Assembly: GCA_019246575.1 (NCBI GenBank) | Contig: JAFAQG010000781.1 | Location: 1-6,210 of the forward strand | Length of the DNA stretch: 6,210 nucleotides | Direction of reading: 5' to 3' | From: Acidobacteriaceae bacterium | Lineage (GTDB): Bacteria; Acidobacteriota; Terriglobia; Bryobacterales; Bryobacteraceae | Shown here: piece by piece, positions 1-5,658 of the stretch | How the letters are laid out: the number at the start of each line of letters is the position of its first letter | Numbering within the stretch: position 1 is the stretch's first letter | The notes under the pieces: model-generated | The model's database searches: none | What the model was told of the DNA's origin: nothing | Seen by the model: only the letters and a program-made list of their open reading frames with translations | Translations under genes and position numbers: made by a program

Positions 1-337
1 TGCCTTTACCGAGTTAAGCGAGCGGTGTGTGTCGCAGATGCTCGGCCTCGGACCGTTCGGGTTCGGGAATCCTGCTCCTATTTTGCTGGCGCGCGGAGTT
101 GAAGTGGCAGGGCCCGCGAAGGTGCTTGCGGAGCGTAAACATTTCAATGTTCCGCTGCGGCATGCAGGGCGCATGCTGTTTTGTAAAGCGTGGAATTTCG
201 GCGATCGCCGGGAACTGTTTTCGCCGGGTACGAAGCTGGATGTGCTGCTTCAGATCGAAGACGATCCGGGGTCGCGGAAGCGGGGCTACGGATCGTGGTG
301 CCTGTCGGTGAAGGATGCGCGGCGGGCTGAGAGTTAA
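1..337 (+). CDS. recJ: RecJ single-stranded-DNA-specific exonuclease, C-terminal part (5' end outside window)
   Basis: The reading frame is open from base 2 to the TAA at 335-337, giving about 111 residues with no start inside the window, so this is the tail of a longer gene. The segment GLGPFGFGNPAP (coded from about 41) matches the 'L-PFG-GNP-P' signature in the C-terminal part of RecJ. It is followed by a short beta-rich stretch with the pattern (K..GR.L..KAWNFG) expected of the RecJ C-terminal OB-like region. RecJ is a cytoplasmic Mg/Mn-dependent 5'-3' single-strand exonuclease used in RecFOR recombination, mismatch repair and base excision repair. Its catalytic DHH/DHHA1 motifs lie upstream and cannot be checked here. 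The gtg at 29 is an internal codon, not a start, because family similarity continues across it. The cdd start follows within 3-6 bases, which suggests co-transcription. The family call rests on the one clear motif plus position at the end of the ORF. Confidence 0.85.
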   Translation, partial: AFTELSERCVSQMLGLGPFGFGNPAPILLARGVEVAGPAKVLAERKHFNVPLRHAGRMLFCKAWNFGDRRELFSPGTKLDVLLQIEDDPGSRKRGYGSWCLSVKDARRAES

Positions 338-343
338 CCGGTG

Positions 344-733
344 ATGTTTAACGATGCGCTCGTCAACGCTGCGCTTCAGGCCCGAGCGCGCGCGCATGCA
401 CCGTTCTCGAGGTTCAAGGTTGGCGCTGCCGTCGAGGATGGAGATGGCCGCGTTTTTACCGGTTGCAACATAGAGAACGCGACGTACGGTCTGACGATGT
501 GCGCGGAACGTGTGGCAGTGTTCAAGGCGATATCGGAAGGCGCAGCGAAATTGAAGCGGGTTGCAGTCATCGCCGATACTTCGGTTTTGACTCCGCCCTG
601 CGGCGCGTGTCGCCAGATCCTGTGGGAGTTCTGCGGCGACGCAGAGCTGATTTTAGGCAACCTCGAAGGCAGGGTAGAGCGGATGCGGGTGGGTGCGATC
701 TTCCCGCGTCCCTTCGACGCCTCGTTTCTCTGA
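344..733 (+). CDS. cdd: Cytidine deaminase, homotetrameric zinc type
   Basis: The product is 129 aa from ATG 344; a GTG at 341 would add one residue. It catalyses hydrolytic deamination of cytidine and deoxycytidine to uridine and deoxyuridine in cytoplasmic pyrimidine salvage. Visible motifs: the N-terminal FSRFKVGAAV strand, then GCNIENATYG with substrate-binding Asn42 and Glu44, then TMCAERVA with zinc ligand Cys53 and proton-shuttling Glu55, then PPCGACRQ with zinc ligands Cys86 and Cys89. Three cysteine ligands and a length near 130 aa are typical of the short tetrameric form, as in Bacillus, rather than the long dimeric E. coli form. The C-terminus (IFPRPFDASFL) matches the family's usual 'P-F' ending, so the gene looks intact. 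A weak GAGAG at 329-333 is the only Shine-Dalgarno candidate, and it favours ATG 344. It begins 3-6 bases after the recJ stop, so translational coupling is likely. No terminator is evident directly after it. Confidence 0.96.
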   Translation: MFNDALVNAALQARARAHAPFSRFKVGAAVEDGDGRVFTGCNIENATYGLTMCAERVAVFKAISEGAAKLKRVAVIADTSVLTPPCGACRQILWEFCGDAELILGNLEGRVERMRVGAIFPRPFDASFL

Positions 734-849
734 AACGCACAGCCCGCGCGTCCAAAGGCCATCGCGTCCGTGGTGTCACAAAAGCAAAATTGAGAAACAT
801 AGTCACAACTCATAAGTATCTGAAACCACAACCTTTAACCACAAATCGC

Positions 850-872
850 TTGACATAGGGCTGTGCTATAGT
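850..872 (+). promoter_or_regulatory. Extended -10 promoter for the downstream STGPKT-family gene
   Basis: TGCTATAGT at 864-872 matches the extended -10 consensus (TG-n-TATAAT) in all but one base. A perfect TTGACA lies at 850-855, but only 11 bases separate it from TATAGT instead of about 17, so it cannot act as an ordinary sigma-70 -35 box with this -10. An initiation site around 878-880 is predicted. The hexamer 17 bases upstream of the -10 (844-849) is a poor -35, so the extended -10 probably carries the activity. The TTGACA may be part of a conserved element or fortuitous. This is pattern matching only. Confidence 0.55.
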
Positions 873-881
873 GACGATTCC

Positions 882-920
882 AAGCCGGCAACCCGTCGTG
901 GTTCGCCGGCTTTTGCTTTT
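882..920 (+). terminator. GC-rich hairpin with T-rich tail at the 5' end of the transcript (attenuator or terminator-like)
   Basis: Arms AAGCCGGC (882-889) and GCCGGCTT (905-912) pair perfectly over 8 bp. They are extended by AACC (890-893) with GGTT (900-903) past a single bulged C at 904, and the loop is CGTCGT. T-rich DNA (TTGCTTTTTG) follows at 913 onward. The shape fits a rho-independent terminator, but it begins only a few bases after the predicted start of the downstream gene's transcript and 60 bases before its ribosome site. It could stop read-through from recJ-cdd, act as a leader attenuator, produce a roughly 40-nt RNA, or stabilise the mRNA 5' end. The T-tract is interrupted by GC, so termination may be partial. 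Confidence 0.6.
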
Positions 921-927
921 TGCTCTT

Positions 928-969
928 AGCTGAAAGCTGATCGCTGAAAGCTGACGGCTGACAGCTGTT
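928..969 (+). repeat. Six tandem heptamers, consensus AGCTGAA/C
   Basis: Six consecutive 7-base units fill 928-969: AGCTGAA, AGCTGAT, CGCTGAA, AGCTGAC, GGCTGAC and AGCTGTT. CTGA is kept in the first five, and the last has CTGT. The units lie between the hairpin and the Shine-Dalgarno, so they form part of the leader. They resemble the short tandemly repeated heptanucleotides (STRR) known from cyanobacteria, and similar AGCTGA runs are, from memory, frequent between genes in Acidobacteriota. They have no coding role and no established function. Confidence 0.85.
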
Positions 970-974
970 TTTCC

Positions 975-980
975 AGGAGG
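975..980 (+). promoter_or_regulatory. Strong Shine-Dalgarno site AGGAGG
   Basis: AGGAGG sits 8 bases before the ATG at 989 and is complementary to the 16S rRNA 3' end at all six positions. It fixes the start of the downstream gene. It is by far the best ribosome site in the window, since the other genes have weak or no recognisable sites, and it implies efficient translation of this hypothetical protein once the leader is passed. Confidence 0.85.
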
Positions 981-988
981 CTCGTCCC

Positions 989-1657
989 ATGGCAACCCAG
1001 GCCCAAATCACCGCAAACAAAATCAACGCGCACTTTTCTACCGGTCCCAAGACGGAAGAAGGTAAAGCAATCTCGTCCCGCAACCATCTTAAGTTCGGCT
1101 TCACCGGAAAGTTCTTTGTCGCCGAAGGCGAAGACCAGGACGAATTCGACCGGCTTGTAGCCGATCTCGAAGAAGAGCACCAGCCCTCCACCACGACTGA
1201 GAAGATCCTCGTCCGCAACATGGCCCAACACCATTGGCTCATGCAGCGCGCCATCGTGATGCAGGACATCTGCTTTAACAGCCAAACCGGACTGTGCTAC
1301 GACGAAAAGCAACTCGCGCTCATGATCCGCTACCAGACCACCCACCAGCGTGCGTTTCATAAGTGCCTGAAAGAGCTGCTAACGCTAAGAGCCCAAAGAG
1401 TCAAGGAGCAAATTGGGTTCGAATCGCAGGAGCGCAAAGAACGTGCGCAAGACACCGCCGATTACCGCAAAGCCAAAGCCGACACCAGAAAAGAGGAGAT
1501 TCACCAGGCCCGCATGCATCTGCTGATCTCGAAAACTACCCACCAGGAACTCAAAAACCAGCAACTCCGCAACGGCTTCACGGTGACCCCGTGTCCGAAC
1601 TCCCGTCTCGAAACGTCCGAAACGTCGATTCCGAGCCGCGAGCGTCAGCGAGTTTGA
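989..1657 (+). CDS. Hypothetical protein of the STGPKT..GK N-terminal family (multi-copy in Acidobacteria and relatives)
   Basis: The 222-aa product has no signal peptide or membrane segment, so it is likely cytoplasmic. The N-terminus (AQITANKINAHFSTGPKTEE, then GK, residues 5-26) followed by S.RNHLKFGF (30-38) matches a family with the pattern 'NA..STGP.T.EGK..S..NA..HGL'. I recall it from Acidobacteria and Planctomycetes, where it occurs in many copies with no known function. The middle (about 50-135) looks helical: an acidic DEFDRLVADLEEEH, then E..LVRNMAQHHWLMQR, then RYQTTHQRAFHKCLKELL, which is the family's usual Y-T---R-F-K-L-EL block. Residues 135-195 are very rich in Lys, Glu, Arg and Gln and could be coiled coil or nucleic-acid binding. 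The tail from about 200 looks non-conserved and is coded by repetitive DNA. The gene has its own promoter-like leader and a strong ribosome site, is flanked by heptamer repeats on both sides, and is visibly richer in A (AAA, GAA, CAA codons) than its neighbours, all suggesting an accessory cassette. Function unknown. Confidence 0.8.
   Translation: MATQAQITANKINAHFSTGPKTEEGKAISSRNHLKFGFTGKFFVAEGEDQDEFDRLVADLEEEHQPSTTTEKILVRNMAQHHWLMQRAIVMQDICFNSQTGLCYDEKQLALMIRYQTTHQRAFHKCLKELLTLRAQRVKEQIGFESQERKERAQDTADYRKAKADTRKEEIHQARMHLLISKTTHQELKNQQLRNGFTVTPCPNSRLETSETSIPSRERQRV
1609..1626 (+). repeat. Tandem duplication of 9-mer CGAAACGTC inside the 3' end of the hypothetical gene
   Basis: CGAAACGTC occurs twice back to back and encodes the repeated ETS-ETS tripeptide near residues 208-213. 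The unit is a multiple of three, so the frame is unaffected. Just downstream, 1631-1652 carries GAGCCGCGAGCG followed by TCAGCGAG, a string I recall as a common intergenic word in related genomes. The gene's stop lies at its end (1655-1657). Together these suggest the last 15-20 codons were recruited from intergenic repeat DNA. Confidence 0.6.
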
Positions 1658-1672
1658 TCGCCGTCCGGCTCC

Positions 1673-1700
1673 CTGCTTCCGACTTCCTGCTTCTGGCTTC
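1673..1700 (+). repeat. Four tandem heptamers, consensus CTGCTTC
   Basis: Four 7-base units, CTGCTTC, CGACTTC, CTGCTTC and TGGCTTC, run without interruption, and CTTC is kept in all. On the minus strand they read GAAGCAG/GAAGTCG, so an apparent minus-strand ORF here ([12 protein letters not shown]) is only translated repeat. They start 15 bases after the stop of the hypothetical gene and end 23 bases before the glycosidase ATG. They are the same unit length as, but a different sequence from, the set at 928-969. Confidence 0.8.
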
Positions 1701-1730
1701 ATCGCGGCGATAGACTCGTGGCAATGCCAC
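1701..1730 (+). promoter_or_regulatory. Two adjacent perfect inverted repeats over the glycosidase start
   Basis: ATCGC-G-GCGAT spans 1701-1711, and GTGGCA-A-TGCCAC spans 1718-1730. The second contains the ATG at 1724, which would sit in or beside the loop of a 5-bp stem in the mRNA. No clear Shine-Dalgarno lies between them. They could be an operator (first repeat) and a start-codon hairpin limiting translation (second), but both are short and chance occurrence is possible. Confidence 0.3.
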
Positions 1731-4060
1731 GCCTATTCCTGACGTTTCTCATCTTTGCTGCGCCACTCTTTGCCGCAAGTCCGAAGCTCTGGTACACAAA
1801 GCCAGCCTCGCGCTGGGGCGAGGCACTGCCGGTCGGCAACGGAAAGCTAGCGGCGATGGTGTTCGGGGGCATCGATCGTGAGCATTTGCAACTGAACGAA
1901 GAAAGCATTTATGCGGGCAAGCGCATGGACCGCGTAAATCCGCAGGCGCGTGCGACTATACCGGTAATCCGGCAGATGTTGCTGGCGGGCAAGGTGATGG
2001 ACGCGCAGGCACTGGCCGCGAAAACCATGCTGGCGATTCCGCAACGGCAACCCCCGTATGAGCCGCTGGGCGACTTGCATCTTGATTTCGATGGCATCGA
2101 TGCGGCAAAGGCGGCGAATTACCGGCGATCGCTCGATCTGTATGACGGGGTATTTTCGGTCGAGTATGACCTCAACGGAACGCATTATCAGCGCGAGGCG
2201 TTCGCTTCCTATCCCGACGGCTTAATTGTGATTCACCTGCGCGCGAGTAAGCGAGGCGGGTTGAGCTTTACTGTGACTCTGACGCGCGAGGCGGACGCGG
2301 CCTCAAAGGTAGACACCACGTTCGGCGAAGACACGATTGTCCTGCGTGGAACCGCCTTCCCGCCAGAAAAAAAAGAGTACATTGGCGAGCCTCATGCCGG
2401 GGCGAATTTCACCGGGGCAGTGCGGATCGTTTCCGACGGCGACACGAAAGCGGCCGGCACGGACAAGCTTCACGTCGAAAACGCCAGCGAGGCGATGTTG
2501 TTGATCGTCGCGGCGACGGACGTTCTGATGCCGGACCCGGATACGCAGTGCCGTACGCGATTGCGGAGTATGAGAAATGCTGTATTCGATCAGTTGATCG
2601 CTAGACACCGGAAGGATTTTCGCAACATAGCGAGCCGCGTATCGCTGGAATTGGGAGACAGCGAAAGCGAAAATAACTTGCCTACGGATCAGTTACTCGC
2701 GCGGTCTGCCCAAGGCGGAGACGATCGAGCGCTGACGAGCTTGTATTTCGCTTACGGCCGCTATCTGTTGCAATCGAGCAGCCGGGAGAACTCACTTGCC
2801 GCGAATTTACAGGGTAAGTGGAACGATAATATTGCCCCTCCCTGGGGCAGTAAGTACACCATCAATATCAATACGGAGATGAACTACTGGCCGGCTGAGA
2901 CCTGTAACTTAGGTGAAACAGTGGACGGATTGTATAACCTGCTACAGACGATGCGGCCGAACGGAGAGCGAACCGCGAGCGAGATGTATGGCGCCTCCGG
3001 ATTCGTCGCGCACCACAATACGGAAGTCTGGGGAGATACGGAAGCCATAGACGGAGTTCCGTCGGGAATCTGGCCGTTCGGGGCCGCCTGGCTGAGCCTG
3101 ACTCTGTGGAACCATTACGAATTCTCGCTGGACGAAGCATATTTGCGCGATAAGGCATATCCAGTGATGAAGGGCGCCGCGGAGTTTATTCTGCACAATC
3201 TGTTCGATGACGGGCAGGGGCACTTAGTCAGCGGGCCTTCGCTTTCGCCCGAAAACCGCTATTACGCGCGGGATCGTCAAAAAGCATCGCTCGATGTCTC
3301 GCCGACAATGGATGTCGAGATTACGACAGCACTGTTCCGTCGAGTGATGAAGGCAAGTAAAATCTTGAACACCGATACGGCGCTGCGAGATCGTTTATCA
3401 TCCGCGCTGAGTAAGTTGATGCCGTTGCAGATCGGCAAATATGGGCAGCTACAGGAGTGGCGTAAGGACTACGAGGAAGTGGAGCCCGGGCACCGCCATC
3501 TGTCGCATCTCTTTGCGGTGTATCCGTCGAACGAGATTAATCCGGAAACTCCGGATTTGTATCGCGCGGCGCACGTTTCGCTCGAAAGAAGGCTTGCGAA
3601 CGGAGGCGGCGGCACGGGCTGGAGCCGAGCGTGGGTGGCGTGTCTGTGGGCTACCTTTCACGAAGGCAACAAGGCGGATGAGAGCCTGCGCGTGCTGTAT
3701 GCGAAATCCACCTGGCCCAATCTGTTCGATTTGCATCCGCCGGGTATCTTTCAGATCGACGGAAATTTCGGCGGGACAGCGGCGATTGCGGAAATGCTGA
3801 TGCAGAGTCAGGACGATGGGCGCATAGAACTACTTCCCGCCCTCCCGTCGAGTTGGCCGCAGGGCAAGGTTATGGGTTTGCGTGCGCGGGGAGGATTGAC
3901 GGTCGGTTTTGAGTGGCGCAACGGTCGGCCAGCCGAAATTAGATTGAATGCGACGCATGATGGCGCGTTCACGCTGTACTTTCAGCCGCTTGGCGCCGCG
4001 CAGCAGAGCCTTAAGGTGCAGATGAGGGCGGGGGAGGAACGTACGGTCAGATTGCCTTAG
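1724..4060 (+). CDS. Secreted glycoside hydrolase family 95 protein (alpha-L-fucosidase-like)
   Basis: The product is 778 aa from ATG 1724 (GTG 1718 would add two residues), the usual length of a single-domain GH95 enzyme. Residues 1-18 are a signal peptide (MPR, then a hydrophobic [15 protein letters not shown] core) without a lipobox, so export to periplasm or medium is likely. GH95 motifs run in order: [20 protein letters not shown] (about 23-42), LNEESIYAG, then NLQGKWND with [19 protein letters not shown] (361-390), [10 protein letters not shown] (430-439), [24 protein letters not shown] (589-601), [12 protein letters not shown] and [14 protein letters not shown]. By analogy with Bifidobacterium AfcA, Asn383 (with Asn381) acts as base together with Asp679, and Glu510 is the general acid; all are present. 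Members invert the anomeric centre and typically cleave alpha-1,2-L-fucosyl linkages on galactose; some GH95 enzymes act on alpha-L-galactosides, which cannot be excluded. No fucose-catabolism gene, TonB transporter or sigma/anti-sigma pair is adjacent, so this is an orphan glycosidase. It converges on the next gene with a 6-bp gap. Confidence 0.95.
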   Translation: MPRLFLTFLIFAAPLFAASPKLWYTKPASRWGEALPVGNGKLAAMVFGGIDREHLQLNEESIYAGKRMDRVNPQARATIPVIRQMLLAGKVMDAQALAAKTMLAIPQRQPPYEPLGDLHLDFDGIDAAKAANYRRSLDLYDGVFSVEYDLNGTHYQREAFASYPDGLIVIHLRASKRGGLSFTVTLTREADAASKVDTTFGEDTIVLRGTAFPPEKKEYIGEPHAGANFTGAVRIVSDGDTKAAGTDKLHVENASEAMLLIVAATDVLMPDPDTQCRTRLRSMRNAVFDQLIARHRKDFRNIASRVSLELGDSESENNLPTDQLLARSAQGGDDRALTSLYFAYGRYLLQSSSRENSLAANLQGKWNDNIAPPWGSKYTININTEMNYWPAETCNLGETVDGLYNLLQTMRPNGERTASEMYGASGFVAHHNTEVWGDTEAIDGVPSGIWPFGAAWLSLTLWNHYEFSLDEAYLRDKAYPVMKGAAEFILHNLFDDGQGHLVSGPSLSPENRYYARDRQKASLDVSPTMDVEITTALFRRVMKASKILNTDTALRDRLSSALSKLMPLQIGKYGQLQEWRKDYEEVEPGHRHLSHLFAVYPSNEINPETPDLYRAAHVSLERRLANGGGGTGWSRAWVACLWATFHEGNKADESLRVLYAKSTWPNLFDLHPPGIFQIDGNFGGTAAIAEMLMQSQDDGRIELLPALPSSWPQGKVMGLRARGGLTVGFEWRNGRPAEIRLNATHDGAFTLYFQPLGAAQQSLKVQMRAGEERTVRLP

Positions 4061-4066
4061 GAATCC

Positions 4067-4570
4067 TCATTTCGCGGCTCCGACGCGCACCTCATCGCCT
4101 GAGTTTTGAATGACCCAATCGGTCCCGTTCGTCGATTGTGCCTGCTCGAAATGGATATGATTTTTTCCGGTGAATGTATTCGTCGTTCGGAAGAAAGTCG
4201 TTCGGCCGCCTTCATCGCGGCGGCTGGAGTAGGTCCAGGTGTCTCCTGAAATTTGAAGATCGTCGCGGCCCGTCGCCCGGCCTTCGGGCATGATCGTCTG
4301 GGTGTAGAAGTGGCCCGGCTTATCGGTTGGAATGAAGACAAGTAAGCCGCCGGACTTGCCGTTTACAGTTTGCTGGCACGCGAAGAACCGGCCTACGAGC
4401 GCGCATTCATTTGAGAGCGTTTCCGGCTTCGCCCCCGTGGGTTGAGGTTTTCGGGTGACTTGCCAGGTTCCGTTATACAGCCAGAGTGGTGCGTACATAG
4501 AGCCCGAAGTCTTAATCGAATTAGGCTGTTGCCCCGCAAGAGCCAGGGCCACGATGGCCAGAAGGCGCAT
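4067..4570 (-). CDS. Small exported protein of unknown function (lipocalin/DUF1579-like beta-rich)
   Basis: The product is 167 aa. The ATG (complement of 4568-4570) is the only possible start, because an in-frame TAG lies four codons upstream and no alternative start falls between. Residues 1-12 form a short signal peptide (MRLLAIVALALA, with cleavage after Ala-Leu-Ala), so the mature protein is probably periplasmic. The rest alternates polar and hydrophobic residues: LYNGTWQVTRK (31-41), ALVGRFFACQQTVNGK, LLVFIPTD, HFYTQTIMPEG, DDLQISGDTWTYSS, RTTFFRTTNTFTGKNHIHFE. This suggests an antiparallel beta barrel or sheet in the style of DUF1579 or lipocalin-like exported proteins. Cys56 and Cys65 could form a disulfide. 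I do not recognise a named family with certainty, and no catalytic motif is visible. It is head to head with the dehydrogenase and tail to tail with the glycosidase, so it is its own transcription unit. A GGTGG just before the ATG is a weak, very close ribosome site. Confidence 0.82.
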   Translation of the reverse strand: MRLLAIVALALAGQQPNSIKTSGSMYAPLWLYNGTWQVTRKPQPTGAKPETLSNECALVGRFFACQQTVNGKSGGLLVFIPTDKPGHFYTQTIMPEGRATGRDDLQISGDTWTYSSRRDEGGRTTFFRTTNTFTGKNHIHFEQAQSTNGTDWVIQNSGDEVRVGAAK

Positions 4571-4593
4571 ACCACCAAGCTATGCTAACGGCC
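4571..4593. promoter_or_regulatory. 23-bp divergent start-to-start gap
   Basis: The minus-strand start (4570) and the plus-strand start (4594, or 4582) are separated by 23 or 11 bases. No promoter for either gene can fit in the gap, so each must lie inside the other gene's coding sequence, or one gene must be transcribed from leaderless or near-leaderless mRNA. I see no convincing -10/-35 pair or Shine-Dalgarno for the plus gene here. Confidence 0.6.
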
Positions 4594-5658
4594 ATGCGCG
4601 AACACTCGATCGCTTCGATTCCCGGCGATGGCATTGGTCCGGAGGTGATTGCGGCAGGCGTCCAGGTGTTGCGAGTGCTCGAGCAGCGGCAGGGCGGCTT
4701 CAAACTGTATATCGAGGAGTTTCCGTGGGGGTCCGCGTATTACAAGCAACACGGCAAAATGATGCCTGCGGGTGCGCTCGAGCAATTGCGGCGATTTGAC
4801 GCGATTTACTTTGGCGCAGTTGGTGCGCCCGATATACCCGATGACGTTACATTGTGGGGACTGCGCCTCGCCATCTGCCAGGGCTTCGATCAGTATGCGA
4901 ATGTGCGGCCCACGCGGATTCTGCGCGGCATCGAATCACCGCTGCGGAGCTGCGGGCCCGGCGATCTCGATTGGGTCATTGTGAGAGAAAACTCCGAGGG
5001 AGAGTATGCTGGGGTCGGCGGACGAGCGCATCGCGGATTCCCGGAGGAGATCGCAACAGAAACGGCGATCTTCACACGGCAGGGAATCACACGGATCATG
5101 CGATATGCGTTCGAGCTGGCGCGCTCAAGATCGCGCAAGCAGCTTACGGTTGTGACGAAATCGAATGCTCAAAGATACGGGCTCGTGCTGTGGGATGAGA
5201 TCGCAGCGGAAGTGGCGGCGGACTTTCCAACGGTCACCTGGGACAAGATGCTGGTGGATGCCATGACGGCTCGCATGGTGGGGAAGCCCGCAAGTCTGGA
5301 CACGATTGTTGCGACGAATTTGCACGCCGATATTCTGTCGGATCTCGCAGCCGCTCTGGCAGGGAGCATGGGTATTGCACCCACCGCCAACGTCGATCCG
5401 GAGCGCCGGTTCCCGTCAATGTTCGAGCCGATTCACGGATCGGCGTTCGATATCACAGAAAAGGGCATTGCCAACCCGATTGCGGCATTCTGGACAGCTG
5501 TGTTGATGCTCGAGCATCTCGGAGAGAATGAGGCCGCTTCGCAGCTGATGCAGGCAATTGAGCGTGTGACCGAATCGGGAATTCGCACCCGCGATTTAGG
5601 CGGAAACGCGACGACACGCGATGTTACGAGCGCGGTCTGCCGAGACGTTATAGACTAA
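4594..5658 (+). CDS. NAD-dependent beta-decarboxylating dehydrogenase, tartrate/D-malate (TtuC/DmlA) branch
   Basis: The product is 354 aa from ATG 4594, giving MREHSIASIPGDGIGPEV at the family's usual distance; ATG 4582 would add four residues, and neither start has a clear ribosome site. It is cytoplasmic. The fold family is the isocitrate/isopropylmalate dehydrogenases, and the sequence follows the DmlA/TtuC branch: HGKMMP, FDAIYFGAVGAPDIPDDVTLWGL (69-91), FDQYANVRP, GDLDWVIVRENSEGEYAGVGGR, FTRQGITRIMRYAFELA, TNLHADILSDL, GIAPTANVDPERRFPSMFEP. Expected substrate and metal residues are Arg105, Arg131, Tyr138, Lys189, Asp222, Asp246 and Asp250. The cofactor segment EPIHGSAFD (278-286) ends in an Asp typical of NAD rather than NADP use. 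The reaction would be oxidation plus decarboxylation of a malate- or tartrate-like 2-hydroxy acid, with Mg or Mn. Oddity: the first conserved substrate arginine, ten residues before Arg105, is Cys95 here (ICQGFDQYANVRP), so the true substrate is uncertain. It overlaps the next gene by four bases, tail to tail. Confidence 0.93.
   Translation: MREHSIASIPGDGIGPEVIAAGVQVLRVLEQRQGGFKLYIEEFPWGSAYYKQHGKMMPAGALEQLRRFDAIYFGAVGAPDIPDDVTLWGLRLAICQGFDQYANVRPTRILRGIESPLRSCGPGDLDWVIVRENSEGEYAGVGGRAHRGFPEEIATETAIFTRQGITRIMRYAFELARSRSRKQLTVVTKSNAQRYGLVLWDEIAAEVAADFPTVTWDKMLVDAMTARMVGKPASLDTIVATNLHADILSDLAAALAGSMGIAPTANVDPERRFPSMFEPIHGSAFDITEKGIANPIAAFWTAVLMLEHLGENEAASQLMQAIERVTESGIRTRDLGGNATTRDVTSAVCRDVID

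Noticed and set aside
376..831. 151-aa open frame on the minus strand across cdd
   Set aside because: It is a frame shadow of the clearly identified cytidine deaminase; its translation has no recognisable motif and no ribosome site.
882..912. Hairpin considered as part of a tRNA or riboswitch
   Set aside because: It is a single stem with a 6-base loop; no cloverleaf arms, no second conserved stem and no known aptamer core are visible.
928..969. Heptamer array considered as a CRISPR array
   Set aside because: The units are directly adjacent with no spacers and only 7 bases long, and no cas gene is present.
1631..1652. GAGCCGCGAGCG-TCAGCGAG string as a palindromic REP element
   Set aside because: The two halves are direct or mirror-like copies of GCGAG and do not base-pair, so it is not a hairpin-forming REP.
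1385..1702. Minus-strand open frame beginning [10 protein letters not shown]
   Set aside because: The first residues are simply the CTGCTTC heptamers read backwards and the rest is antisense to the hypothetical gene.
1363..1713. Plus-strand open frame of 116 codons overlapping the hypothetical gene
   Set aside because: It lies in a different frame from the strongly supported gene at 989-1657, and its end is translated heptamer repeat.
3441..3800. Arginine-rich 119-codon frame inside the glycosidase
   Set aside because: It is an alternative frame of the GH95 catalytic region, whose own frame carries the conserved motifs throughout.
4393..4578. Minus-strand 61-codon frame overlapping the start of the exported protein
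   Set aside because: The competing frame has a signal peptide and a full-length protein; this one is short, arginine-rich and shadow-like.
4594..5658. Assignment as leuB (3-isopropylmalate dehydrogenase) or icd
   Set aside because: The DmlA/TtuC-type blocks (FGAVGAPDIPDD-LWGL, DQYANVRP, GEYAGVGGR, NVDPERRFPSMFEP) fit better, and no leucine or TCA genes are adjacent.
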